This document shows positions 13,910 to 26,149 of a DNA stretch of 64,000 nt, piece by piece. The first letter of the stretch is position 1, and each line of letters starts with the position of its first letter. The position numbers and the translations under genes were made by a program. Below the pieces are notes generated by a model. The model was not told the origin of the DNA and made no database searches. It was given only the letters and a program-made list of their open reading frames with translations. The stretch is from Voacanga thouarsii (taxonomy: Eukaryota > Streptophyta > Magnoliopsida > Gentianales > Apocynaceae), in contig JANUWF010002145.1 of NCBI GenBank assembly GCA_026120185.1, positions 1,550,001-1,614,000 on the forward strand. The letters are read 5' to 3'.

Positions 13910-15570
13910 TTCTAAAAAATCGAGAAAAAAAAACTCAGTTTGTAAAAAATAAATTAATTTGTGACTTTATCCTCATATTAAATCCGATAATAGTTAACCC
14001 TATCACTATTATCTTTAATATGATTAATTTGGCTCTTAGAAAATCTGTTATAGCTTCGTGGGAAGATTAACAATTTCCTAAGTTAAGTGTTTATAACCAC
14101 CACAAATTAATTTTCCTTTTAGGTAATGATCTAGAAGATAAGTCCATCGTGGGATAACCATTTTTTCTCATTTTCTATGGACATTCCTCACACTATAACC
14201 TCCAACATGGGCTAGCCAATCATAGCACGTGTCTCGGGTTAAAATTACATCCATCCATTAGTTCTATATCCTTGTAGTAGCTCCATCCTATACGGGTTTA
14301 CTCCCACAGTGACACGAAGAGACTCACGATCTCTAATGAAAATCATGATGGAAGCCGTGGAGCCATTGAAACTCATCTTCCACTTAGTATTTTAAAATAA
14401 GAATTTTCTTTAAAAATTTCATTTGAAAATTTCAATTAAGTTTTTTTTAACTTAAAAATAAAATGTCTAAACCCATAAAAATTTCTATGTCAAAGTTTAT
14501 ACCCTTTGAGAAAATTTTTCCATTGATTGATTTTATTTAAGTTAATAAACTTAATAATTTCAAAATTTTCCAATAAAACTTTTGAGAGATTTTGATCTCA
14601 AGTTTAATTTGATAAAAGCAATTTTTCTTGTTAAAATTAAATCAAAATGGTTTTCTATTTTAATTCACAAAAATATCTAAATCCAAAATATTTTCTATGT
14701 CGAGAATAAAATCATTTGAGAAAATAACCACGAATTAATTTTTGTTCGAATTAAAATTAACTATTTGATTTAAGAAAAATATTTTTCTTTGTCAAAAATT
14801 CGCAAAGACTTTGATCTTTGAGAAAACGTATACATAGCGTACAAAAAAAATAAGCATACTAGAAAATTGTAAACGTTTTCATACTTTTCTATTCTTTTAG
14901 CCTAAATATTCAAATAATAAAATTAACCATATTAATTAATTAATGGTCTTATTTAATCCTAAATTTTCTTTACTATTATTTTTCATGTAAAATATTCAAA
15001 GAATATTAATTATTGCAATAAAAATAACTTCGCCTAATATAGGACCAAAAATAAAAAATAATAATTTTTTATTTTGGGTCCAATGCACCCACCACACTAA
15101 ATCATGGCCCATGGAAAAACCCATAGGCCGCGATCCGAGCGGGTGCCAACGACTTGGCCGCCAACAGCCTCGCTGCGTGCTACGAGGAAGCTTTCCTCGC
15201 CAGCTTATGCAGCTGCAGCTTCAAGCCGCAACTTGGCGGCTCCACACACATCCAAAGCAGGTAGCTCGGCTTAACTTGGCTCGGTTTGGCTTATCTTCTA
15301 TAGCTTTTCTTGTGATTTTTCATTTATTCTCCTGGTTCTTTCATCCAGACAGCATTTAAAGCCACTTAACAAGCTCTTATACCCTTAAAAATAGTGGGCT
15401 TACATGATTCATCTAAGAAAGTAGTAAATTACAGTGTTTCTATACTTTCACTCCTGAAGCTTACACAGAGACTATCTCATACCAGAAACGCAAAGGTTCA
15501 TAGAAAACATTCAAAATAAATATTTTCTTGTTTTAGTTAACCCTAACATGCTTCCTATATTTGCCAAACC
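13910..15570 (-). other. Copia untranslated leader
   Basis: About 1.66 kb between the primer-binding site and the gag start. It is AT-rich apart from a GC-rich patch at about 15105-15260. No continuous coding frame is visible, and long leaders are usual in the Angela/BARE group. The plus-strand frame at 15111-15359 only reflects the GC-rich patch. Confidence 0.6.
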
Positions 15571-15585
15571 ATGGCTCTAATACCA
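15571..15585 (-). other. Copia primer-binding site (initiator tRNA-Met)
   Basis: The minus strand reads TGGTATTAGAGCCAT two bases inside the 5' LTR. This matches the TGGTATCAGAGC primer site complementary to initiator tRNA-Met, with one C-to-T change. Confidence 0.9.
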
Positions 15586-15587
15586 CT

Positions 15588-17398
15588 TGAAGGACGAAAA
15601 TGGCAAAAATGATGAAACCAAAAGTATGCTTACAGAACTAAAAAATTTACCTTTATGTTTGATTGACCTTATTGGCACTGAAAAAGATGTCTATACTAGA
15701 ATGTTTGAAGTTACTGGATCATGTCCTTGTAAACTTTGACTTCATCTCATTCGCGCAAAACTTTTAAACTTCCAAAATGATACCCTTTCCCCTGCTGATG
15801 AAGCTCATAGAATGTTGGATTTGCTTCACTTTAGCCTCTGTGAATACCTTCACAGACTTGGCTATCTTTTTCATCTATTGTCCTGATTGCATTTCTCTGT
15901 GTTTTCTTTTCATCAATTCATAGAGAGAGAGGGACCAACAGCATGAAACAAAAAGCATCATACTTTCTATTATCTTTCATGTAAAACAACACGGGATCCC
16001 GTGTTGTTTTATTTATTTAATTAATTAATTTTTTATTTTTTATTTTAGTTTACCCTTAACCTTATTCATTTGTTCAGATAAAATTATTTACTCTTGGGTT
16101 TGAACACCCATAAATAATAAGTCTCAATTATTTATTTTATGGGCTTCATTAAACAATCCAATAAATAATTAATAAGTCCAAATAGACCAATATAAAATAT
16201 CAGGCCTTTTATCTAGTCTATACTTAGATTAATTTTTTAATTATTTAATTTGGGCCTTAGGTCCTGAATAAATAATTAAACTAGATAAAATATATACTCA
16301 CTCTCGGGCCTTTAATTTTATTCTAGTTTAATAATAAATTAGACTACTTAAATAAATAAAATAAAACCCATAATTATTAAGACCATTTCCTTAACCCAAA
16401 TCTATCAGGACTTAAAGACTATTTCGGAGATCAAAAGACACATCGCCTTGGCTACTAAAATGACCAAAATACCCCTGTTATATAAATAGCTATGTTTTGC
16501 ATTTTAAATATTTCTTAATATCACCATAAGGAAATATTGACTCCAGGGATAATGTTGTGTTAGCAAAATCTTCAACTTATATATATAATGACTAAAATAC
16601 CCCTCTACGCATCACCGTGCATTTAGAAAGGAGGAGTATACTAACACATTTCTAATAGATTTCTACCATTCTTAGACCTTTAGTCCAATGATCTACGACT
16701 CCTGAAATGTTTTCACTTTCTAAGGGAGCTACCCTAAAATAAACATCCAAGTCATGTTCCCCAAGGCCTTGGATAATTAGATCATTTGAACAGTCACAAG
16801 GGGCGATGTAGCGCAAAAGTTATCTTGTACAAGTCTGTCTTAACTAACTAGTTACATATACCCAATATACAAGTATATCGGCTCTACAAAAGAACTTCAA
16901 CTACAGTATATCAAAGTATATGCTTCTAGCTTCATCAGACTACTAACTCATACTCAAACGGTAGAGTATTAGTCCACACTATAGCAGTAATAGTCTATGT
17001 TTCTTCTAAATAGTACTTTTAGAAACCACTATTACAGGTCCTGTTCTATGTATTCGAAATACACTTATATTATGAAGTGAGTGGACTATTCACTAGCTAA
17101 AAGTAAGTCATTCCCCATTTGAAATTCATAATACAATAACCTAAATATGATGAGATTCTCATTCTCATCAATCAGTTAAGAATAAATATTTCTGTGTTAA
17201 GTAACCTGTGATACATACCTTACTGTGAAAGATCACCATTCACATGGACCACTTATTTAAACACAATGGGTTCTTTCCAAATGAAAATCGTACACAAATA
17301 AAATGTAAATTCACAAACAAATTTTGAGAATAAATTTTTTTATTAATAAATTCGATAATTACATAAAAAAAATGGTCTAGATGGCATATATTCGAACA
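15588..17398 (-). repeat. Copia 5' LTR (right copy)
   Basis: It starts TGAAGGACGAAAATGGC at 15588 and ends ...TATATTCGAACA at 17398. On the minus strand this gives TGTTCGAATATATGCC, the usual TGTTGAAATATATGCC-like Copia start with a small change. It is 1811 bp. Numerous substitutions relative to the left copy are visible throughout, so the insertion is not recent. Confidence 0.9.
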
Positions 17399-17751
17399 TT
17401 TGATGTTGAATTGATAGTTATCTTTACTTAGAAAATAGAATATTATGCTAGAATTGTTATTTATGTGAAGTATTGGTTTCAGTTTCAAAACATTTTGTTG
17501 GGAAACTTGCTGTAATTTGTCTCCATATGAAAATAATATATTTTAGGAGTAATTTACCATTGGTTTTGCTTAAATATCATATCTAGATAATTTTCTATGA
17601 ATTTTTTAATTGGCCCTATTTTCTGTCTGATAAACTGCAAAAATGACGCAAATTTGATGCATTATTTGAACCCTTTTCTATTTGAGTTTTGATTTGAAAT
17701 TATTACACATAATATCTTAGGAGTAATTAGCAATAAGAATCATTGGATTTG

Positions 17752-19204
17752 TGTTAGGATTTGTGGACCCCTAAACGCGGAAAACATCTACGAATCTCTC
17801 CCGAGAACCCAAGTAAACGATTAAGAAGATCTAAGCTTTAAGAATTACCTCCGGTTGCTGTAATCGAAATCCTTCGATTCTGGTTGCGCTGTTGTACGTT
17901 CAACCCGAACAATCACCAGACGCTGCAGTATGCGAACGTCCTCTATCGGATACACACCGCTAACTCACTCGATACCCGGGGAGTGCTAGCGCCTAGGGTT
18001 TGAGAGGTTTTTTTTTTTTTTTCTGGTAGAGAATGACACGAATGTTCTCAACCGAAAAATTGGACTATTGAAAAGACGGCTAGGGTTTTCTTAAAAAACC
18101 CTCGAACCTCTTAGAGTCCAACCCTAATAATATCTTATCATATTCTAATTTAAATTTTAATTAAATTAAAACTGATATGATAAGATTCTGCCATTATCTC
18201 GGTAATTTAACTAATTATTTTACCGAGTCAAATTCTTAGAATCTGGATATCATCCAGATTCATCGAACCTGGTCACCAGAAAAATAACCTAACAAGTTCG
18301 CTTATTGTGTGACCCTATAGGTTCATTTAACATCGGCAAGTGTGCCTAAATCATATTTAAATGACCCACAAGTTATAAGCGGTTTCTAGCAAAACATTAT
18401 AACTATCCAGGTTAAATGAAGATCGGTGATCTCTTTGAACCAAACCATAATTTTATATTTAGTCCTTTTGTCACACGATATCCAGATTAAGTATAAGGCA
18501 CGGAGCATGTCATTCTTATTAAGCTTAATCAATTATTTCTTGATTTCATAGTAGACTGTTCAAACAAATGATATCAATATCTTAGATTGATATATTTGAG
18601 CACGGCCATGCATTTTTAACAAGTCTAACTTATCAAGGGGCCCATGGATATCTCTCCCATAACTCGAGAGGACAAATTCCTTCACAATCAATCATATTCC
18701 TCTCCTTGATTTATTCTATATCCAACAAGTAGTCTAATTTATTATCTCGGTTAAAGACAACTTTAGACAATGTCAAAATATAGAATTTATCAAGTAAGAA
18801 ACTATGATGAATTTAGGTCGAAGGACTTTCAATATTATTATGGCTAGAAAGTACTTATGACATATTCCATGAAGTACTCTCACAGTGGGTCATGTCCAAT
18901 ACAATGTTCTCTAACATTTATTTATGTCTTGACTCGATATCACAAATATCCATGGCCAGTAAAACATAGCCATCAAGTCACAAACATACTAATCTTAATT
19001 TATTATTATTCCAATAATAATAATCGATCAGGGACAGTTTTAGAATAGTCATTGTATTCATAGTAGGGTTTTACTATCAAGTCACGTACTTGATGACCAA
19101 CAAAACAAAACTCACTATTCATGGAAAGGAAAGCCTCATATTATTATATAAAACATAATGACAATTGTATAAGTACAAATTGACTCTAGGGCATATCCCC
19201 AACA
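17752..19204 (-). mobile_element. Copia solo LTR with intact target duplication
   Basis: The minus strand starts TGTTGGGGATATGCCC and the plus-strand left end is TGTTAGGATTTGTGG. It is flanked on both sides by ATTTG (17747-17751 and 19205-19209), a perfect 5-bp duplication. It is 1453 bp long with no internal coding region. Its last ~259 bp reappear in reverse complement at 63742-64000 with only two differences that I could see, so this family was active fairly recently. It sits inside the Ty3 solo LTR that starts at 6905. Confidence 0.9.
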
Positions 19205-19998
19205 ATTTGTACTTGTAAATTATCCTCAATATTTTTTTGAAAATCATTGCCAAGGTAGTTTTTCAGAGTTACTATAGTTATACATTAGTTTTGAACATTA
19301 AAATGACCTATCAAAAAGTATGATCTTTGAGCAAAATTTATATAGTATCTTCTAAATAAATTAAAGTTGTACTCTGAAAATTTTGAGTGTATTTTGAGTT
19401 CATTTGCTTAGTTAACTAATCAGCCTAAATCATGCTCTATTTTGCCCTATTTACACTAATTTATTGATTTGTATATAACATGAAACTATGAATTTTCTTT
19501 GAATTATTTATGTTATTAACTTGATTTGTTTATATGATAATATGGGACTGATTTATGATGATTATTACTATACCTTGATGTTTAATTGATGACCTTCATG
19601 TGTTAGTTATCGTATACAAAATAAACTACTTAGGTAACTACTTTATTTGTAAAACACTTTGAATTATTATATGATCATTTGACAATGTGTATTTGTTGAG
19701 TTTGATTATGTCATAATTTCATATTATATGTGTTTGACAATTGAGGATTATGTGTTGATTGTTTTTGGAGATGGTGTGAGATAGGTTGTGAGCTTAGAAA
19801 TGCTTAATATCATAATTATCTTAGAGGAATTATGCAAAGCTTGAGTTTGTTGATGGGAATTAATATATATTCATTTATGTATTTGATTTGGTGGATGTTC
19901 AAGAGATTAAGTTGAGATTTGCTCACTTTTGCTAGGGTTCGAAGTAAGTTCCCACATTCATGAAATTACTTTTCATGTGTACATTATTTTTATAAATC

Positions 19999-20002
<4 letters not shown>

Positions 20003-20037
<35 letters not shown>
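20003..20037. repeat. (TG)n microsatellite
   Basis: About 17 TG units inside the third piece of the Ty3 solo LTR, shortly before the Athila-like insertion. Confidence 0.95.
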
Positions 20038-20043
<6 letters not shown>

Positions 20044-20170
20044 CCATATTTATGAAATAATTTTTATATGCAAGTTATATTTTGTAAATCATGTATGATA
20101 CTTTTGTTAAAATTGTATATTGGAAGCATATTTATTTTATTATAAAGCATATAGTACTTTACATGATTAT

Positions 20171-21671
20171 TGATAGGGCCTAAATTAGTCATATTTTTTC
20201 TAGTTATTTGAGGCTCTTTTGTGATACATTCTGTTCAATAACTAGTCATATTCCTTCATTTTTGAGATTTTACTATTGAAAATATATTTTGTTCATTATT
20301 TCAGATTTTAGGAGTAAAATAAAGCAAAAACGTCGCAAAACAGAACATAGGCGGTGCCGGCCAGGGCAAAGGAACCGACACCGGCCATGTACTGTTGGCA
20401 TGCACTTCGAGACGACAAAAAATTGTTGAAATAGGACCGGAACAGAACCGAACTGGTGCCGGCTGTACTCTGGACAACATTATGCTGAAATCAAGAAAAA
20501 ATCGATGAACGATTGAAGAAACAGAATACAACCGGTATCAGCTCTAGCAACCAAAACGGCACATGCTGTGCCCTGAAGATAAGACAATATCTTGATTTTT
20601 CCACGCTATTTTTGGTAATCTGCAGAATTTTAATATCTTCCTACTTCTACTTGGCCAAGAACCTTGCACCAACGAGTTTAGGTACTTCCAAAACCTATAA
20701 ATAAATGGAAAACACAAGAGAAAAAGAGAGAATTCATAGATCATCATAAAAAATCACTCAAATCAAATGAGAAATTCTCCAAATTAAGGAGGGTTGTGCA
20801 AGAAGGTCTTCAAATGAAGAAGAAGGAGGGTTGTCTATGAGTGCTTTCTTTTACTTTTATTTTCTTTTTCTTGACAATGATATATTAATTATTTTATTAT
20901 AATTTGACATTGTTTTAGGTATTCATGATTTTTAGAGTTATTTGATCTTTTAATTAATTGATTGTTATTCTTGGTGTTTAATTACTTGTGCGTATTACAA
21001 GATTAATATGTTGTTTCTTTCCATTAACTTACTTGGACAAAGGGGTTGATGGTGGTCTCAATTCGTTAATTTCATATTTGTTGTCTTTTAACTTGCTTGG
21101 ACAAAGGGGTTTATTGTTAGGAACAAAGTAATTAAAGGTTAATTAATGTCTTCTAGGATATGGATTCATTGGTTAATTTCATATATAAATTTACCAGAAA
21201 TGGAAATTTAATCAAAGGATTGTGTTTAATGCATCTTTTAGGTGAATTAGTTGAGACAGGGTATGTTATGCTAGTTTGTCTAGAAGATAGGAATTTCATG
21301 GATTGGAAAAAGAAGTGAATCTATATTATCCTTCATGATGCCAAGAGAATAATTAGTTATGATAAAGATTGGGTACTTTAAGATTATGTTTGTCAAAATA
21401 ATGACTTGAGTTACATAATTCTCCATCTTTGACATGTATATATTATTTTATTTTATTTTCCTTTTTATTTCGTTTTCACTTTATCAAGTCGGTTAAATAA
21501 TGAAAGAAAATTGATTAATGCATACTTGTTCCTGAAGGATCGACTCTTGTTTGAACCCTATGCTATGTTAATGATGAGTACGCTTGCTCATATGTGTAAT
21601 TTGAGGTTAACGTTTTAATTTAAACTTGATTGGGAATGTACTTATTTTTATATTCAAATAAATACACATCA
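20171..21671 (+). repeat. Athila-like 5' LTR
   Basis: 1501 bp from TGATAGGGCC to CACATCA. Compared with the 3' LTR it has an extra ~60 bp near 21045-21115 bounded by two copies of CTTGGACAAAGGGGTT, and it lacks about 25 bp within the CCGGC-rich segment near 20460. A cluster of GGTGCCGGC/ACCGGC-type motifs lies at about 20343-20575. Confidence 0.92.
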
Positions 21672-21677
21672 AGTTTT

Positions 21678-21695
21678 TGGCGCCGTTACCGGGGA
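21678..21695 (+). other. Athila-like primer-binding site (tRNA-Asp-like)
   Basis: TGGCGCCGTTACCGGGGA begins seven bases after the LTR end. It matches the TGGCGCCGTTGCCGGGGA site typical of Athila/Tat elements with one G-to-A change. Confidence 0.85.
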
Positions 21696-21928
21696 ACAAT
21701 ATCATGAAAGCTTAGATTTTGTTGATTTAATCATGTAAATATGTAACTAGGTAAATATGTACAAATGTTTTTTTGCAAAAATGTGTTATCTTTGGTATCT
21801 TGTGTATTTTTGTATATCTTTGCCGTCTAACTTACTAACTTTGACTATGTTCAATTGACTAACTTTTTCTTTTAATTTTGTGTTCATCATAAGTTTCGTT
21901 ATCTAACTAGCTTCGATGTTCAGGAGAA

Positions 21929-24900
21929 ATGGCGAATTGGACTCAGAGGAAGTTTAATGAGGGGCAGTATCCCCATTACGCTTCTGAGATAACACTCACA
22001 ACACCAGAATCAGTAGAGCTAGAAACCGTAATTGGGAAATTTGTTGTCCATGTCACAAGACGTTTCCAAGAAATAGATTCCACATTTGAGAAGTTCGAGG
22101 CAATGATCTGCAAAATAGAAAGACAAATCTGGTTTTTAACTGACATGGTGATAAAATCTCACGACCTAACACCAATAGGCATTGAGGAAACAGCTGCTAT
22201 CATATTGCGGAGTGGAAAAGAGTTGCCCGACGTTGCAGACTATAACCAGCATCGGCTGGAGGGAGAGAACCGGCACCGGCTATCCTATAACTCCGAGACC
22301 AAGCAGCCCAGCATTGAACCGGTGCCGGCCGAAGCACTGAAACTGGCGCCGACTACCCCCTGCCCATCTCCCAAAAATCATACTAGAAATTCTCCTGTCC
22401 AGCCTAAAATTCCATATCCTACCCGTTTATACAAAGCTCGAAAAGATGCCCAATTTGACAAATTTCTTGAGATATTCAAACAACTGCACATAAACATCCC
22501 ACTCAGTGAAGTTTTAATCCATATGCCCAAATATGCCAAATTTCTTAAAAGCATGCTCGTAAGTAAAAAGCGATTGGAGGAATTGTCCACAGTGGTACTC
22601 AATGAAGAATGTTCAGCCATATTGCAGGATAAACAGAATTTACCACGAAAAGAAAATGATCCAGGGAATTTTTCTATCCCATGTTTAATTGGCACTCTTA
22701 ATTTCTGTAATGCATTAGCTGACTTAGGTGCCAGCATTAACTTACTGTCATACAAAACATTTAAAAAGTTAGGCCTAGGAGAACCACAACCCACTAGGAT
22801 GAGTATTCAACTAGCAGATCAATCTATCAAATATCCTAGGGGCATAATAGAATATGTGCTGGTGAAAGTTGACAAATTCATATTGCTAGTCGATTTTGTT
22901 ATTCTTGACATGGATGAAGATTCCAAAGTTCCTTTAATCTTAGGTAGATCTTTCCTAGCTACAACAAAAGCATTAATTGATGTTCATGGGGGGAGGTTGA
23001 CACTTAGGGTTGAGGATGAGGAAGTAGTCATTCAAATCCACAAGAGTGTGCAACACCCTTTATCTGCTGATGATTCTTGTCTAAGAATTGATATTCTTGA
23101 TGAACCTATTTTGGAGGTTGCGCAGGAATCAATTGAGGAGGAGTTGATGGAAACATCAGTGGCATATTTGGAGGACTCTCATGATGAGGATGGGATAAAG
23201 AGTTTTGAAATTGAGAAAAGCAGTTTGGGAGGAATGAAATCATCCATAGAGGAGACCCCAGAATTGGATCTAAAAGACCTACCCAAGCATTTGGAATATG
23301 TGTTCTTATCTAAAAGACATAAATTGCCTGTGATCATTGCCAAATTGGTAAATATGTTGGGGAAATATAAGGGAGTTATAGCTTGGAAGATCACTGATAT
23401 AAAGGGCATTAGTCCATCCTTTTGCACTCACAAGATTTTGATAGAGGAAGGTGCGAAACCCGTAGTGCAACCCCAATGTAGGTTGAACCCACATATAAGT
23501 GAAGTGGTAAGAGGTGAGGTGGTTAAGTTTTTAGATTCGGGCATCATTTACCCTATTTTTGATAGTGTTTGGGTGAGCCCTACTCAAGTGGTACCAAAAA
23601 AGGGAGGAATGACGGTGAGTCCCAATGATAAAAATGAGCTCGTTCCTATGAGATTGGTTACGGGTTAGAGGTTTTGTATTGATTATAGGATGCTAAACAA
23701 AGCCACTTGAAAAGATCACTTCCCTCTCCCTTTCATTAACTAAATATTGGAAAGGTTAGCCGAACATGAGTATTATTGTTTCTTGGATGAATTTTTTGGC
23801 TACCTACAAATCCCCATAGCTCCGAAGGACCAAGATAAAACCACTTTTATATGTTTATATGGTACTTTTGCATATCATTGAATGTCGTTTGGTCTTTGTA
23901 ATGGTCCTAAAAAGTTCCAAAGGTGCATGACAGCCATATTTGAAGGGCTCGTGGGGAATATTATGGAGGTATTTATGGATGATTTCTCAGTCTTTGGTGA
24001 TTCATTTGACTTGTGTTTATCCAATCTTGAAAAGGTACTAGTAAGGTGCGAAGAGACTAACCTCATGCTCAATTGGGAAAAATGTCATTTTATGGTGCAA
24101 GAAGGTATTGTGTTGGGGCACAAAATTTCAAGGAAAGGTATAGAAGTTAATAGAGCAAAAATTGAAGCGATTAAGAAACTACCGTCTCCTACTTCTGTGA
24201 AAGCTATAAGGAGCTTCCTTGGTCATGCAGGTTTTTACAGGAGGTTTATCTTAGATTTCTCAAAAATTTCCAAACCTCTTACCTCTTTACTTGAAAAAGA
24301 TGCTGTGTTTAATTTTGATGAAAAATGTCTTAACGCTTTTATTATGCGTAAGGAGAAATTGATCAATTCACCCATTTTGATTGCACCTGATTGGTCTCTT
24401 CCATTTGAGCTAATGTGTGATGCAAGTGATTTTGCAGTTGGTGCGGTATTGGGACAAAGGCGGAATAAGCATTTTCAACCCATCTACTATGCCAGCAAAA
24501 CTTTAATGAATGCTCAAGAAAATTACACAACAACGGAAAAAGAACTGCTTGCTATAATCTTTGCATTTGATAAATTTCGTTCTTATCTTATTCTGTCAAA
24601 AGTCATTGTTTATATGGACCATTCTACCCTAAAGTACCTACTAACCAAACATGATTCCAAACTAAGATTGATAAGATGAGTATTATTATTGCAGGAATTC
24701 GATTTGCAAATTAGGGATAAAAAGGGTGCTGAAAACCTGGCTGCGGATCACTTGTCAAGGCTAGATAATCTCAATTTGGAATCCTTAGTAGAGGAAGTCA
24801 TCAATGACACCTTTCCGGATGAACAAGTCTTGCTCATAGAATGTGAGATGCCAAACACCCCTTGGTTTACCGATTTTGCTAATTACTTGGTTGCAGGAAT

Positions 24901-26149
24901 TGTTCCAAAAGCTCTCACAATGCAACAAAAGAAGAAGTTCCTCTCCGAAGCAAAGCATTACTTTTGGGAAGATCCGCATTTGTTTAAGTATTGTGCGGAC
25001 CAAATCATTCATAGATGCATGGACGATAAGGAAGGAGAGGATATTCTATGACATTGTCATGACGAACTTGCTGGAGGCCACTACCAAGCTAACAACACTG
25101 CACGAAAGGTGCTCGACTCCAGATTCTATTGGCCCACATTGTTCAAAGATGCTCACAAGTTTGTCCAAAGTTGTGATAGGTGTCAACGTATAGGTAACAT
25201 CTCTAAATCTAATGAGATGCTATTACAAATTTTTCAAACCTGTGAAGTATTTGATTGTTGAGGGATAGACTTTATGGGACTTTTTCCTAGTTCTTTGGGG
25301 AACAAATACATCCTGGTCACAATGGATTATGTTTCTAAATGGATGGAAGCACAAGCATTACCCACTAATGATGCAAGGGTGGTGGTAAACTTTTTGAAAA
25401 AACTTTTCACTCGTTTTGGTGTGCCTAAAATGCTTACTAGTGATAAGGAGACTCATTTTTGTAATGCACAAATGGAAAAAGCTCTTCACCATCTAAGCAT
25501 GAAACACACTTTGGCCACCTCCTATCATCCCCAAACAAGTGGCCAGGTTGAAGTGGTTAATAGGGAAATCAAAAGAATCTTGGAAAAAACTGTTAACCAT
25601 ACTAGAAAAAATTGGAGTCTAAAATTAGATGATACTCTTTGGGCATATCGGATAACTTTCAAGACCCCAATAGGCACAACTCCTTTTCGGCTAGTTTATG
25701 GAAAAGCCTGTTATTTACCTGTAGAGATTGAACATAAAGCTTATTGGGCTATTAAACTTGTTAACCTCGATTTTGAGTCAACTGGAAAGTCTAGGTTGCT
25801 GCAACTCACCGCCTTGGAAGAGTTGCATAAGGATGCTTATGATACTTCGCTACAGTATAAAGAAAAAGTAAAAAAATGGCACGACAAGCATATCACCCGC
25901 CAATCTGAATTTGAGAAAGGTGATCAAGTGTTGTTATTCAATTCTCGATTGCGAATTTTTCCCAGTAAGCTAAAATCCAGGTGGGCAGGACCATATACGG
26001 TAAGTCAAGTTTTCCCATTTGGAACCCTTGAACTCACTCACCCTACGGGGCGCACTTTCAAGGTCAATGGTAATCGCGTAAAGCGCTATGTCGGTACGGT
26101 TCTTCGCAACACGGAACACGTGGAAATGCTCTTGGACACTGCACAATAG
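21929..26149 (+). pseudogene. Athila-like gag(part)-pol, one frame with seven premature stops
   Basis: A single frame runs from ATG 21929 to the stop at 26147-26149. In order: a C-terminal piece of gag (SGKELPDV near 22210-22240); protease with DLGAS (22721-22735) and LILGRSFL; RT starting near 23480, with catalytic FMDD at 23972-23983; RNase H (LMCDASDFAVGAVLG from about 24411, TTTEKELLAI); a zinc-binding HHCC region near 25055-25195; and integrase with D (25325), D (25442) and E (25550), the last two separated by 35 residues. The frame never shifts but is cut by stops at 23666 (TAG), 23708 (TGA), 23741 (TAA), 23879 (TGA), 24677 (TGA), 25049 (TGA) and 25259 (TGA). Capsid and nucleocapsid parts of gag are absent: only ~257 bp separate the LTR from the ATG. 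Non-functional as it stands. Confidence 0.92.

Larger units (their letters stand above)
8178..17398 (-). mobile_element. Full-length Copia (Angela/Tork-like) retrotransposon, decayed
   Basis: Two LTRs of about 1.8 kb (8178-10018 and 15588-17398) in the same orientation bracket a minus-strand gag-pol. A primer-binding site matching initiator tRNA-Met lies just inside the right LTR and a polypurine tract just inside the left LTR, so on the minus strand the right copy is the 5' LTR. Flanking 5-mers ATTGA (8173-8177) and TTTGA (17399-17403) match at four of five positions. The gene order gag, protease, integrase, RT, RNase H is Copia-type. The LTR length, long untranslated leader (about 1.7 kb) and initiator-Met priming fit the Angela/Tork group; the exact lineage is an inference. 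Many stops and frameshifts mean it is not autonomous. Confidence 0.9.

Noticed and set aside
15111..15359. 82-codon plus-strand frame with GC-rich codons
   Set aside because: It lies in the untranslated leader of the minus-strand Copia element; no family match and no flanking signals.
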